DNA of 59,485 nucleotides from Alphaproteobacteria bacterium (lineage in GTDB: Bacteria; Pseudomonadota; Alphaproteobacteria; Rs-D84): contig SUUL01000006.1 of assembly GCA_015062545.1 (NCBI GenBank), positions 1 to 59,485 on the forward strand, given 5' to 3'. Of the stretch, positions 16,491-24,906 are shown piece by piece. The stretch's first letter is position 1, and the number at the start of each line of letters is the position of its first letter. A model generated the notes under the pieces. The model was not told where the DNA came from, did no database searches, and was given only the letters and a program-made list of their open reading frames with translations. Position numbers and translations under genes: made by a program.

Positions 16491-16791
16491 GCATAAGAAA
16501 TTAAATAGAATGATTCAGATACGAACAAACCCGATGGCGCAGTGTACATGACGTTACATAAGCCATCGTCCAACAACTCCTTGCGATGGTAAGAAATTAA
16601 AGATAATGATTTAGATAAAAGCAAATCGGGAATCGTAGTGTACTTGACGTTACATAAGCTACCCCCTAACCCCTAGAAATGCGCAGAAATTAAATAGAAT
16701 GATTTAGATACGAACAAACCCGATGGCGCAGTGTACATGACGTTACATAAGCCATCGGGTTTGCTCGTAGATGAATTATTATATTTAATTT
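16491..16791. repeat. Array of three long-hairpin repeat elements (copies A, B, C)
   Basis: Three left arms of exactly 41 nt start at 16498 (A), 16594 (B) and 16687 (C), each followed by a nearly identical 23-nt loop (G-T/C-AGTGTAC-W-TGACGTTACATAA). Only C has the complete right arm (16751-16791; 35 of 41 paired). A keeps just GCCATCG of its right arm, then a small CCATCG/CGATGG hairpin. B has no right arm and runs into CCCCTAACCCCTAGAAATGC, the same leader found before copy D at 9101. The end of C overlaps the last codon and stop of the secretin gene. The remaining 16324-16490 holds no recognisable feature. Confidence 0.82.
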
Positions 16792-18413
16792 AGTGGTGCA
16801 CCCCAGTGTTGCTGTATCGACCTCTCGGCATCCATTGGACTGACCAAAACCTGTGGTGTCAAGATAACAACCAACACTTCACGTGTGGCGGACGTTTCAC
16901 GCGAACCAGACAATGCCATAAAGTCCGGATCACCCAAACCATAACGTGTATCTTCACTGGTCTGTTTTTCAAAGCCCGACACAACCAACATTTGCCCCGA
17001 CTCCATAATAACTTCCTGCATAAAACTACGTTCTTCTACTTCTGGTAATTGCAACGTCACTTCGCCGATTGTCTGGGTGGACATACGCAACAATTCACGC
17101 ACAGACATACGGAACAACAACAGAATTTTTCCATTTTCCAAAACATTTGGCAACAACTGCATCGTAAAACCGGTTTCCAAATCATCTTGGTCAACGGTAC
17201 TGGATTCTACGGTTGTAAAGTTACGCGATTCAAAACGTTTGATATAACCCGTGGTGCGCGTATTGCTGACCGGCGCAACACGATTAGAACGCGTTGTCAC
17301 ACCAACATTAGTTACCAAAGAGACTTTACCCTGCTTTGCCAAAGATTCAATTAACGCAGTACTGCCCGCAGCCCCCGCCAATGAACCATTCATAATTTGA
17401 TCATTAGTATATGCCCCTTCTACCACGGTACCATTCTCCAAATGCGTTGCACCGGTCAATGCAGATGCCGCATTCGACAACACCGCGATGTTCATAGAAC
17501 TAGCCTCGGTCGAAGCCAGATTATTCTTTGGATTTGCAACGATATTCAACCCAGATGTAGAATTAATCGCCGCCGCTAAATTCAACCCAAATGCAGAATC
17601 ATTTGAAATTGTGACTTGTAACACCTTGACATCAATCGTTATCAACTGAGACAGACGTTTATTTTGGCGATCAATATATTCACCAACACGCGCCAACACC
17701 GATGGTGATGCAGTAACAGTTATTGTCCCTAAACTGCGCGATACGGTAAAGTCAGCATTACTGTTTTTACCAATAATAGATGATATTGCACTTTCTACTT
17801 CATCCCATTCTTTTAATGTAGATTCCAACGAAACCTCGTTTGCATCATCCGTTGAAACAGATGTCTGATATGCCACCTCGGTTCCCAGGGCATATAATGT
17901 AAACGTACGTGTTTCCGTTTCATAAAACACAATAGAATTCTTGTCATAATACCACAGCAAATCTAAATCTGTTGCCACCTGACTTAATAACCCAGACAAC
18001 TTGCCAGTATATGCCACATTTACCAACTTCTTTAATTTATCTGCGGACACCTGTCCGTCAATTTTAACAGGAATACCCGTAATGGAATAAATATCATTTG
18101 CCAAAACCTGCAAAGACACAGGTTCGTTCAGCAAAATTGTCACACCTGTATCTGTTTCAAACTTGGCCGGCAAATTATTACGATGTTCCAAAACCACCGA
18201 CTTGTTTCCCAACCAAACACCTTCGGACATAGACACAGTATCACCGCTGGCCACCTTGGCACGTGGATTTTTTGCCATTTCAAACGCATCATAAGCATTG
18301 ATAAAATCCTGATCAACAGATGCCGCCACCTTGGCAGATTCGCGCTTGGCACATCCGGCGACCGCCGCCAGAACAACCCCCATGACCACAAACAGTTTCA
18401 TTGATTTCATCAT
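16785..18413 (-). CDS. Type IVb pilus-like secretin (PilN/BfpB family), lipoprotein
   Basis: 542 aa. Forms an outer-membrane ring channel in type IVb pilus and related secretion systems. Signal peptide with lipobox AVAGC (Cys about 20), as in PilN-type secretin lipoproteins. N-terminal N-domains (about 70-260; VSLQVLANDIYSITGIPVKI, then TVSRSLGTITVTASPSVLARV) precede the C-terminal secretin barrel with LQLPEVEERSFMQEVIMESGQMLVVSGFE and a final VLVVILTPQVL. Its start is 27 nt after the stop of the TcpQ-like gene. No pilus ATPase, inner-membrane platform or pilin is in the window. The stop codon lies inside a hairpin repeat. Confidence 0.87.
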   Translation of the reverse strand: MMKSMKLFVVMGVVLAAVAGCAKRESAKVAASVDQDFINAYDAFEMAKNPRAKVASGDTVSMSEGVWLGNKSVVLEHRNNLPAKFETDTGVTILLNEPVSLQVLANDIYSITGIPVKIDGQVSADKLKKLVNVAYTGKLSGLLSQVATDLDLLWYYDKNSIVFYETETRTFTLYALGTEVAYQTSVSTDDANEVSLESTLKEWDEVESAISSIIGKNSNADFTVSRSLGTITVTASPSVLARVGEYIDRQNKRLSQLITIDVKVLQVTISNDSAFGLNLAAAINSTSGLNIVANPKNNLASTEASSMNIAVLSNAASALTGATHLENGTVVEGAYTNDQIMNGSLAGAAGSTALIESLAKQGKVSLVTNVGVTTRSNRVAPVSNTRTTGYIKRFESRNFTTVESSTVDQDDLETGFTMQLLPNVLENGKILLLFRMSVRELLRMSTQTIGEVTLQLPEVEERSFMQEVIMESGQMLVVSGFEKQTSEDTRYGLGDPDFMALSGSRETSATREVLVVILTPQVLVSPMDAERSIQQHWGAPLN

Positions 18414-18439
18414 ATCTATATCTCCTACCGATATTTATT

Positions 18440-19327
18440 TTATTCTTCTACTGTTGATATTACCAACACGCGATTTCCCTTATAGAACTTGGCGTATGGA
18501 ACAGGCATCGCACGTCCAAAGTTACGCACCAACGCAGATGCCACATCAACAAAACGTCCTTTGAATACCGCACTGGCCTCTATCGGATATTCACGCGGTG
18601 TCGTCCAAACCAAATCCCACCCCTCTTTATCACACCAGTTTTGTAAAACTTCGCGCAGGGTTTGACCATTTGCAACAACCCATGAACGAACCTGATCTGT
18701 CAACTGCACCGGCGCTTCGGCATCTGCAGAAACATCAACCGCAATTTCTTCTTCCTGGGCAACAGTTTCCCCTTCTTCTTGGGCAACCATACCAACACGC
18801 GCCGCAAAAGCTTCGTATCCATCCGCATACTTACCACAAACCTTACGTCCACTGCGAGATACCGCCAACACATTCCCACCATCGTCTTCCAAGACTTCAC
18901 GATGCAACAAAGGCATTTCTGATGTCATATTACATTCGTCATCAAAGCCAACCGGAATCTGGTCACCATGCAACATATTTGCACCACCAGACCAACCGCC
19001 AAAATCACCACGCGCCCCCAAGTTAAAGTTATTTTCAACAACCAAATCTGCACCAACCTTGGAAACAATTTTTATATTATCAGACTGCGCTTTTTTCGCA
19101 CACGCACCGCCATCACACGTAATTTCCACGTCCGCATCAGATCCCACCAACGGCCACGCAGGCACATCGGCATAAAACATTTCCACCTGTTCATCACCAG
19201 ACTCCTGAACAATCTTTTCCTGTTCAAAAAAGACCTGGGATGTAACCACCTGGGGCATCGTTTCCGCAGCAAAGCAATAGCCCGCCGCCGTTATGAACAT
19301 TGCGACAATAAAAATCTTGCGAAACAT
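18440..19327 (-). CDS. TcpQ/PilL-like periplasmic partner of the secretin
   Basis: 295 aa with a signal peptide (cleavage near CFA/AE). The C-terminal ~90 residues fit the TcpQ domain: SWVVANGQTLREVLQNWCDKEGWDLVW, then IEASAVFKGRFVDVASALVRNF, ending in a YKGNRVLVIS strand. TcpQ-type proteins assist assembly and outer-membrane localisation of type IVb secretins. The N-terminal part is acidic, contains several cysteines (CDGGACAKK, DDECN, RKVCGKY) and is not recognised. First gene of the pair with the secretin, and cotranscription is likely from the 26-nt gap. Confidence 0.82.
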   Translation of the reverse strand: MFRKIFIVAMFITAAGYCFAAETMPQVVTSQVFFEQEKIVQESGDEQVEMFYADVPAWPLVGSDADVEITCDGGACAKKAQSDNIKIVSKVGADLVVENNFNLGARGDFGGWSGGANMLHGDQIPVGFDDECNMTSEMPLLHREVLEDDGGNVLAVSRSGRKVCGKYADGYEAFAARVGMVAQEEGETVAQEEEIAVDVSADAEAPVQLTDQVRSWVVANGQTLREVLQNWCDKEGWDLVWTTPREYPIEASAVFKGRFVDVASALVRNFGRAMPVPYAKFYKGNRVLVISTVEE

Positions 19328-19512
19328 ATATGCGTCCTTTCCCTTGATATATTTCCTTCATTTAATACTTATTATAACAATTTGACCGAATCTGTGCAAG
19401 ACTTAAAACACACATAAATCAATCAAAAAATTCTTCCAAGATAAAATCGCACGAATCGCAAAAAGATGTTATACTAAACTTCGGATTTCTAATATTTACC
19501 AAGGGGACACAG

Positions 19513-20055
19513 ATGCAAAACGCAGTAATTTTGACAACATTTGGCATAGTAACGATATTAAATATTATCGTATTTATATATATTTACCGCATAAATTCTC
19601 GTATTGGTTGTATTACAAAAACACTGGAACACCAATACAATCTGATTGTAAAAATTCAATCAATACTAAAAAACAAGTCCGCCACAAATGCCGTTGCCGA
19701 AAATGCCGAGATGATTTATCAAGACCTGTTGCAAAACCTAATTCCAATTATGGCGGCGATTGACATTATGCCACGCAACACCCCCGAACACGCATTATGG
19801 CGCGCACTGGGCGGCATAATGGACGAATATGCAAAAAATCCATTTGCATTGGAAAAGTTGCGCCGCGCCATTAAACTTGATTCCGAAGTTGCCCGCAGCA
19901 TAGACAACTATATGCACCGCGCAGACACATTCTTACACCACCTGAACACCACAGAACCAGACGGCATCTTATCCACAACATTCACAGACGGCCTGCTAGG
20001 ACAATCATTAACCTTTTTTGCCCAAGCAAAACAACTGGCGACACAAAATAATTAA
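19513..20055 (+). CDS. Membrane-anchored hypothetical protein upstream of sufB
   Basis: 180 aa with a single N-terminal transmembrane helix (about residues 5-25) and a mainly helical soluble domain. No motif is recognised. Its stop codon overlaps the sufB start (TAATG), so it is translationally linked to the Fe-S genes. It occupies the operon position where other SUF clusters have a regulator or SufD, but resembles neither. A TATACT hexamer at 19470-19475 is a likely -10 box 38 nt upstream; the -35 is poor. Ribosome site AAGGGGACA. Confidence 0.75.
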   Translation: MQNAVILTTFGIVTILNIIVFIYIYRINSRIGCITKTLEHQYNLIVKIQSILKNKSATNAVAENAEMIYQDLLQNLIPIMAAIDIMPRNTPEHALWRALGGIMDEYAKNPFALEKLRRAIKLDSEVARSIDNYMHRADTFLHHLNTTEPDGILSTTFTDGLLGQSLTFFAQAKQLATQNN

Positions 20056-21383
20056 TGCAAAAATTATCAGAACATCTTATTCATGAAATATCTGCAAAAC
20101 GCAATGAACCAGACTGGCTGTTGCAATGGCGCTTGAACGCATTCAAACAATGGCAACAAATGACTGAACCACACTGGGGCGAAATAGATTACTCGCCCAT
20201 TGACTATGATTCATTTGATTATTATGCCACACAAAAACCCTTGGATAATTCCGATTTAGAATCCGCGTATGACAAAATGGGGCTGCCACCCAGTGAAAAA
20301 AAAGCATTGTTGGGCATGGCAACCGACACTGTAATCGACAGTCGTTCTGTCCACACGTCATACATGACAGAATTGGAACAGCACGGAATTATATTCTTGC
20401 CATTTTCCGAAGCCGTCAGAAAACATCCAGACTTGGTACAAAAATATCTTGGCACGGTCGTTCCTGCAACAGATAACTTTTTTGCAGCATTAAATGCAGC
20501 AACATTTTCAGACGGCACTTTTGTTTACATCCCCAAGAATACAAAATGCCCGATTGATTTGGCCAGTTACTTCAGGATTGAAACCGCAAAAATTGGTCAA
20601 TTTGAACGCACACTAATTATCGCAGATTGCGGTGCCGAATTAACTTATATGGAAGGTTGCAGCGCACCACGCCGTCCAAACCACCAACTGCACAGTGGTG
20701 TGGTTGAAATCATCGCACACCAAGACGCAATCGTAAAATATGCAACTGTACAAAATTGGTATGCAGGTGACTTTGACGGCAAAAAAAATCACGGTGGCAT
20801 ATTAAACTTTGTAACCAAGCGTGGCAGATGTGACGATAATGCCCAGTTATTATGGACACAGCTAGAGGTTGGATCAGCCCTAACATGGAAATACCCATCC
20901 ACAATTTTAGCCGGAAACAATGCGTATAGCGACTTTTTTTCACTATCAATTACACGTGGCGCACAGATGGCCGACACGGGCACTAAGATGATTCACATCG
21001 GCGACAACACAACATCAAATATCGTATCATACGGTGTTGCAACAGATGCATCATCACAAACATTTCGCAGCCTGGTTTCATTCAGTGGCAACAACTGTAA
21101 AAACGCATCAAAATGTGACAGTCGCATAATCGGCAATCACGCAACCGCCAATACCCTGCCCCGCATCATACACAACGGCAGCAACAACGACCAATCACAC
21201 GAAGCGACCACAGGAACCATTGATGCAGCAACACTACACTATTTGAACACAGCAGGCATTGACACCGACAGTGCAACGGCCTTGATTATCGGTGCCGCCG
21301 CAACCCCCGTTCTGTCACGTCTGCCAATGGAATTTCTGGTGGAATCCAAACAATTAATTAAAATGGCATTATCAAAGGATTAA
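20055..21383 (+). CDS. sufB: Fe-S cluster assembly scaffold SufB
   Basis: 442 aa. SufB accepts sulfur from SufS/SufE and builds Fe-S clusters on the SufBC(D) scaffold. The SufB core is clear: YIPKNTKCPIDLASYFRIE, YMEGCSAPRR, IVKYATVQNW, LNFVTKRGRC, SALTWKYPSTILAG, DTGTKMIHIGDNTTSNIVSYG, CDSRIIGNHATANTLP, HEATTGTIDAATLHYLNTAGID and LPMEFLVESKQLI. The helical N-terminal region is shorter than in E. coli SufB. It lies between an unknown membrane protein and sufC. No sufD follows, so the scaffold may be SufB2C2, or SufD may be elsewhere. Confidence 0.95.
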   Translation: MQKLSEHLIHEISAKRNEPDWLLQWRLNAFKQWQQMTEPHWGEIDYSPIDYDSFDYYATQKPLDNSDLESAYDKMGLPPSEKKALLGMATDTVIDSRSVHTSYMTELEQHGIIFLPFSEAVRKHPDLVQKYLGTVVPATDNFFAALNAATFSDGTFVYIPKNTKCPIDLASYFRIETAKIGQFERTLIIADCGAELTYMEGCSAPRRPNHQLHSGVVEIIAHQDAIVKYATVQNWYAGDFDGKKNHGGILNFVTKRGRCDDNAQLLWTQLEVGSALTWKYPSTILAGNNAYSDFFSLSITRGAQMADTGTKMIHIGDNTTSNIVSYGVATDASSQTFRSLVSFSGNNCKNASKCDSRIIGNHATANTLPRIIHNGSNNDQSHEATTGTIDAATLHYLNTAGIDTDSATALIIGAAATPVLSRLPMEFLVESKQLIKMALSKD

Positions 21384-21386
21384 CAA

Positions 21387-22064
21387 ATGCTGCAAATAAA
21401 GAATCTGTCCGTATCTTATCAAGACAAAGAATTATTAAATAACATATCATTAAACTTACAGCCTGGCGCACGGCATTTATTATCCGGCCACAACGGATCT
21501 GGCAAGTCAACACTGGCACAAACAATAATGGGCAACCCTGAATTTACCGTCACATCAGGCAATATAGTTTTTAACACCCAAGACATAACCAACGAAAACA
21601 CAACAACACGCGCATTATTGGGAATATTCTTAGGTGCACAAAATGTGCCCGAGATACCTGGCTTAACAGTCATCAGCTTTCTCAAATATTCATGTGCTGC
21701 ACACACACACTTTCAAACCGGCAAAGATTTGTCCATGGGCGAATTTCTACAAAGCCTAGAATCCGCATGTGACAAATTACAAATTCCACGCGAATGGTTA
21801 AATCGCAGTGTTAATCTTGGTTTTTCTGGCGGCGAACGCAAAAAACTAATGCTATTACAACTGCTAATGACAAAACCAAAACTGGCCATACTAGACGAGC
21901 CTGATTCTGGTGCCGACTTTGAAACGAAACGGTTGATTGCTGACACTATTCTGTCTATGACAGACACAACATTTTTGGTTATCAGTCACCAATCAGATTT
22001 CACAGATATGATATCACTGACTGATACAACTACTTTATCCAACGGTAAAATTATGATAAAATAA
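21387..22064 (+). CDS. sufC: Fe-S assembly ATPase SufC
   Basis: 225 aa ABC-type ATPase that drives conformational change in the SufB scaffold. Walker A GHNGSGKST (about 34-42), ABC signature FSGGERKK (about 148-155), Walker B plus D-loop LAILDEPDSGAD, and the switch His in VISHQSD. A SufC-typical EIPGLTVISFLK segment is present. Slightly shorter than the usual ~250 aa. Starts 3 nt after sufB. Confidence 0.95.
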   Translation: MLQIKNLSVSYQDKELLNNISLNLQPGARHLLSGHNGSGKSTLAQTIMGNPEFTVTSGNIVFNTQDITNENTTTRALLGIFLGAQNVPEIPGLTVISFLKYSCAAHTHFQTGKDLSMGEFLQSLESACDKLQIPREWLNRSVNLGFSGGERKKLMLLQLLMTKPKLAILDEPDSGADFETKRLIADTILSMTDTTFLVISHQSDFTDMISLTDTTTLSNGKIMIK

Positions 22065-22091
22065 AACCAACACAACCAAGGAAGGCAAATT

Positions 22092-23009
22092 ATGCACAAA
22101 TCTGGATTCAGCAAATTATCTATATGGACATTTTGGTCACCGTTAAAATTCGCATTAACAACCACATTATTACTAATTGTAACAATGTTAATATACGGCT
22201 TGGGATTAAATATAATCGGCATAAAAACCGTTCCACCACTTACATACCTAAGTGCATTATCATGCATAGTATTTATAATCGGTGCTGCTTTACAAATACG
22301 TGCATTGCCACACGATAAAATAACTCAGCGTTCCTTTATTGAAATACAAAACGCACAGACAGTACTAACATCTATATTTTTTGTATTTTCTTGGGCATTA
22401 CTTATCAAGTTCCAACACGCAATTATATTGCATACAATATCTTTATCACAAACACATCCATTACTAACAATTTTCTTATTTTTGATATTTTTGTTATTCT
22501 ACATGTATATGATTGGCATATTAATTGCCAACATATACGCAAAAATATCACGCATGCATACCATGAACATACCAATGTGGAAGGTGTGTTTATCCATCCC
22601 ATTTGGTTTCACTGCATTATGGGTACCCGGTTATATCTTACATGACACCGACAAAAAATCCAGCACAAGCATTTCACAATCAAAATGGTACACATCTATG
22701 ACAAACTGGATTGTCGCGCGTCCAACACACACCGCAGTGGCATTTGCAATCATGACATTATGTTGTCTTTACAGTGGAACAAAGCCTGTATTATTAACAT
22801 TTATCTTTGCATTGATATGCGGAATATGGGCAATCCAGACAACACCAAAGAAGTTCATCAAAAATATTGGCAGCAAATATTCTACATTTGCGGTTATTGT
22901 TAACTGGGCAATAATATTAACACTGGCACTGTACAGCACAGCTGTTTCACATACTACACAAAACGTAGAAATAAACATAAACGAAACACACGAAATAATA
23001 ACACAATAA
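22092..23009 (+). CDS. Polytopic membrane protein, unknown
   Basis: 305 aa with about seven or eight hydrophobic helices and short loops; no catalytic motif is recognised. The first two helices flank the loop GLGLNIIGIKTVPPLTYL. It starts 27 nt after sufC with an AAGGAAGGC ribosome site, so it is probably cotranscribed with sufBC. Rich in Ile/Leu/Thr, consistent with an inner-membrane location. Its role is unknown, and a transport or assembly role would be speculation. Confidence 0.75.
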   Translation: MHKSGFSKLSIWTFWSPLKFALTTTLLLIVTMLIYGLGLNIIGIKTVPPLTYLSALSCIVFIIGAALQIRALPHDKITQRSFIEIQNAQTVLTSIFFVFSWALLIKFQHAIILHTISLSQTHPLLTIFLFLIFLLFYMYMIGILIANIYAKISRMHTMNIPMWKVCLSIPFGFTALWVPGYILHDTDKKSSTSISQSKWYTSMTNWIVARPTHTAVAFAIMTLCCLYSGTKPVLLTFIFALICGIWAIQTTPKKFIKNIGSKYSTFAVIVNWAIILTLALYSTAVSHTTQNVEININETHEIITQ

Positions 23010-23057
23010 AGTTGCTATATACGCATGATTTATTAAGCAGAAACAGGATATTGCACT

Positions 23058-24086
23058 ATGAATAAAATAATTATTTTTTTGGGCTCATTATTATTGTTAT
23101 GGTTGGGACGTTCTATATTGATACCATTATTAATCGCCGCGTTTTTATGGTATTTGATAAACGCCATATCTGATTACTATCGCCGCGTATTTCCATCAAC
23201 CACAAATCGCATTAAATCCAGAATATTTGATATAACATCCAATTTTGCATCGCTGTTAACTGTATTTGCAGTGATTATTTTATTTATCACACAAATACGC
23301 CCAATGTTTTCTGAATTACTAAATGCTTTACCTGGCCTGCAGGTCAAGCTGACCGAATTCAGTAAATATTTATCCGATTCTGTTGGTATAACATTTGATG
23401 CCAAGATGTTACCAAACATAACCAAAATTGCTGCAAATATTGGTTCATCCATCGCCAGTGTCGCCACATCAATGGGCATGGTACTGGTGTACCTGGTATT
23501 TATGTTTGTTGAACAAAGTACATTTAACGAAAAATTTTCTGCAATGTTCCCAAACAAACGCCAATCCAAAAAATTACGTTATATATTGGACAGCATTGAC
23601 ACCAACATGAAAAAATATCTGTTTATAAAAACGATGATATCCGCGGTTACAGGTATTGCATCATTTATCTGGCTACAATTAATTGGTGTTGAATTTGCGG
23701 GCGTATGGGCATTTATTGTTTTCGTGGCAAATTACATACCAACAATTGGTGCCATTGTTGCGTGTGGTCTGCCTATATTATATACATTGGTAACCGCCCC
23801 GACATTACAACAACCCATTTTAACTGCGGCGGGCTTGATTGGCATACAAATTTTATTGGGCAATATTATTGAACCAAAATTAACCGGCAAAACATTAAAC
23901 CTGTCAACACTTGCGATATTAATTAATTTGGTCTTTTGGGGAATGATTTGGGGAATTGCGGGCATGTTCTTCAGTGTTCCTATCTTGGTTGCTGCATTAA
24001 TTGTAACAGCACAATTTGATTCAACCCGTTGGATTGCAATATTGCTATCCGAAGACGGCATTATACCAGACAAAAACGAAGAATAA
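23058..24086 (+). CDS. AI-2E family (PerM/TqsA-like) permease
   Basis: 342 aa inner-membrane protein of the AI-2E transporter superfamily, whose members export small signals or act as Na+/H+ antiporters; the substrate cannot be inferred. Typical architecture: N-terminal helices, a periplasmic or amphipathic middle part (about 90-190), and a C-terminal helix bundle with the signature VANYIPTIGAIVACGLPIL, then LLGNIIEPKLTGKTLNLSTL and LVFWGMIWGIAGMFFSVPIL. Last gene of the plus cluster, ending at a terminator shared with ruvX. The spacer before it carries the short motif TTGCTATATACGCAT. Confidence 0.9.
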   Translation: MNKIIIFLGSLLLLWLGRSILIPLLIAAFLWYLINAISDYYRRVFPSTTNRIKSRIFDITSNFASLLTVFAVIILFITQIRPMFSELLNALPGLQVKLTEFSKYLSDSVGITFDAKMLPNITKIAANIGSSIASVATSMGMVLVYLVFMFVEQSTFNEKFSAMFPNKRQSKKLRYILDSIDTNMKKYLFIKTMISAVTGIASFIWLQLIGVEFAGVWAFIVFVANYIPTIGAIVACGLPILYTLVTAPTLQQPILTAAGLIGIQILLGNIIEPKLTGKTLNLSTLAILINLVFWGMIWGIAGMFFSVPILVAALIVTAQFDSTRWIAILLSEDGIIPDKNEE

Positions 24087-24103
24087 AAATAGCTATACGC
24101 ATA

Positions 24104-24132
24104 AAAATCGGGCTTTTTTAAGCCCGGTTTAT
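24104..24132. terminator. Bidirectional terminator between permease and ruvX
   Basis: AAATCGGGCTT / AAGCCCGGTTT with a TTTT loop. The ruvX stop codon lies within the stem. It is preceded by GCTATACGCATAAAAA, a 16-mer also found just before the pgsA terminator. Confidence 0.85.
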
Positions 24133-24567
24133 TATTGCAATCGCATTTTCCAAAATCACACGCGCAGATTCAGAATCCAATTTTTCTTTCAAATCACGCA
24201 CACGTACACGTCCCATGTTTTCTTGTGCAACAACCGAAGTCAAGTTTTCTTCAATCATACAAATCGGCAAATCTGTTTGCATTGCCAAATCTGCCACAAA
24301 TGCGCGCACCATTTTTGTCGTATCCGATTCGCGACCATCGGCATACAATGGCAACCCAACAATAATTCCGACAACCTTTTCGTCTTCTGCCAATTTTGCG
24401 ATACGTTCTGCATGATTCACATCCCCACGCGACATGCAAATCGTGTCACGAACAAACACAAATTCCCTGTCTGGACTGGACACCGCGACCCCAATCCTTC
24501 GCAATCCCCAATCAATCCCCAAAATACGTCCCGCACGCGGAAAAGCCTTGAAATCTGGCAAAATCAT
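24118..24567 (-). CDS. ruvX: Putative Holliday junction resolvase / pre-16S rRNA nuclease RuvX (YqgF)
   Basis: 149 aa RNase H-like protein of the YqgF family, required for 16S rRNA 5'-end maturation in E. coli. Motifs: ILGIDWGLRRIGVAVS near the N-terminus with the first catalytic Asp, VGIIVGLPLYADGRES, the EENLTS segment with the central Glu, and a final LDSESARVILENAI with the last Asp. The usual Ala-Ala at the last motif is replaced by Ser-Glu-Ser-Ala, a mild deviation. Divergent from gatC with only 38 nt between starts. Confidence 0.92.
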   Translation of the reverse strand: MILPDFKAFPRAGRILGIDWGLRRIGVAVSSPDREFVFVRDTICMSRGDVNHAERIAKLAEDEKVVGIIVGLPLYADGRESDTTKMVRAFVADLAMQTDLPICMIEENLTSVVAQENMGRVRVRDLKEKLDSESARVILENAIAIINRA

Positions 24568-24605
24568 TGTATAATTCCTTTACTTTTATAAATATAGGAT
24601 TGAAA

Positions 24606-24902
24606 ATGGCATTTAGCAAGCAACAATTACAAAAATTTGCAGACTTAATCAAAATAGAAATATCGGATGAAAAGTTAGCCGAAATGAACATTGATTCTGT
24701 GGTTGAATGGTTGGATAAACTTCAGAAAATCGACACAACCGATGTTGAACCAATGCTTAGCCCGGCAGAACACAAATTACCACTGCGTGCAGACGTTGTA
24801 ACAGATGGCAATATACGCGATTTGGTATTGGCAAACACACCAGACAATGCCGGAACATCTCGTGGCTACTTTGCTGTACCCAAGGTTATGGACGGGGAAT
24901 AA
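24606..24902 (+). CDS. gatC: Glutamyl/aspartyl-tRNA amidotransferase subunit C
   Basis: 98 aa. Small structural subunit that wraps GatA and GatB in the GatCAB amidotransferase, which converts Glu-tRNA(Gln) or Asp-tRNA(Asn) to the correct amide. The sequence follows the GatC pattern: helical start (LQKFADLIKIEISDEKL), IDSVVEWLDKLQKIDTTDVEPM, LRADVVTDG, and a C-terminal FAVPKVMDGE. The start chosen is the ATG at 24606 giving MAFSKQQ; the longer frame has no family support. gatA follows only after two inserted small genes. Confidence 0.95.
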   Translation: MAFSKQQLQKFADLIKIEISDEKLAEMNIDSVVEWLDKLQKIDTTDVEPMLSPAEHKLPLRADVVTDGNIRDLVLANTPDNAGTSRGYFAVPKVMDGE

Positions 24903-24906
24903 AAAT

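Noticed and set aside
16418-16624. 68-aa minus-strand frame inside the hairpin array
   Set aside because: Covers repeat arms and loops; no ribosome site and no conservation expected.
9101-16791. Hairpin family as integron attC sites or CRISPR repeats
   Set aside because: The R'/R'' attC consensus (GTTRRRY/RYYYAAC) is not at the ends, and there are no regularly spaced unique spacers or cas genes.
24606-24902. Longer gatC and longer trmB, thioredoxin and dehydrogenase frames
   Set aside because: The upstream extensions lack family similarity and the internal ATGs have better context, so the shorter starts were used.
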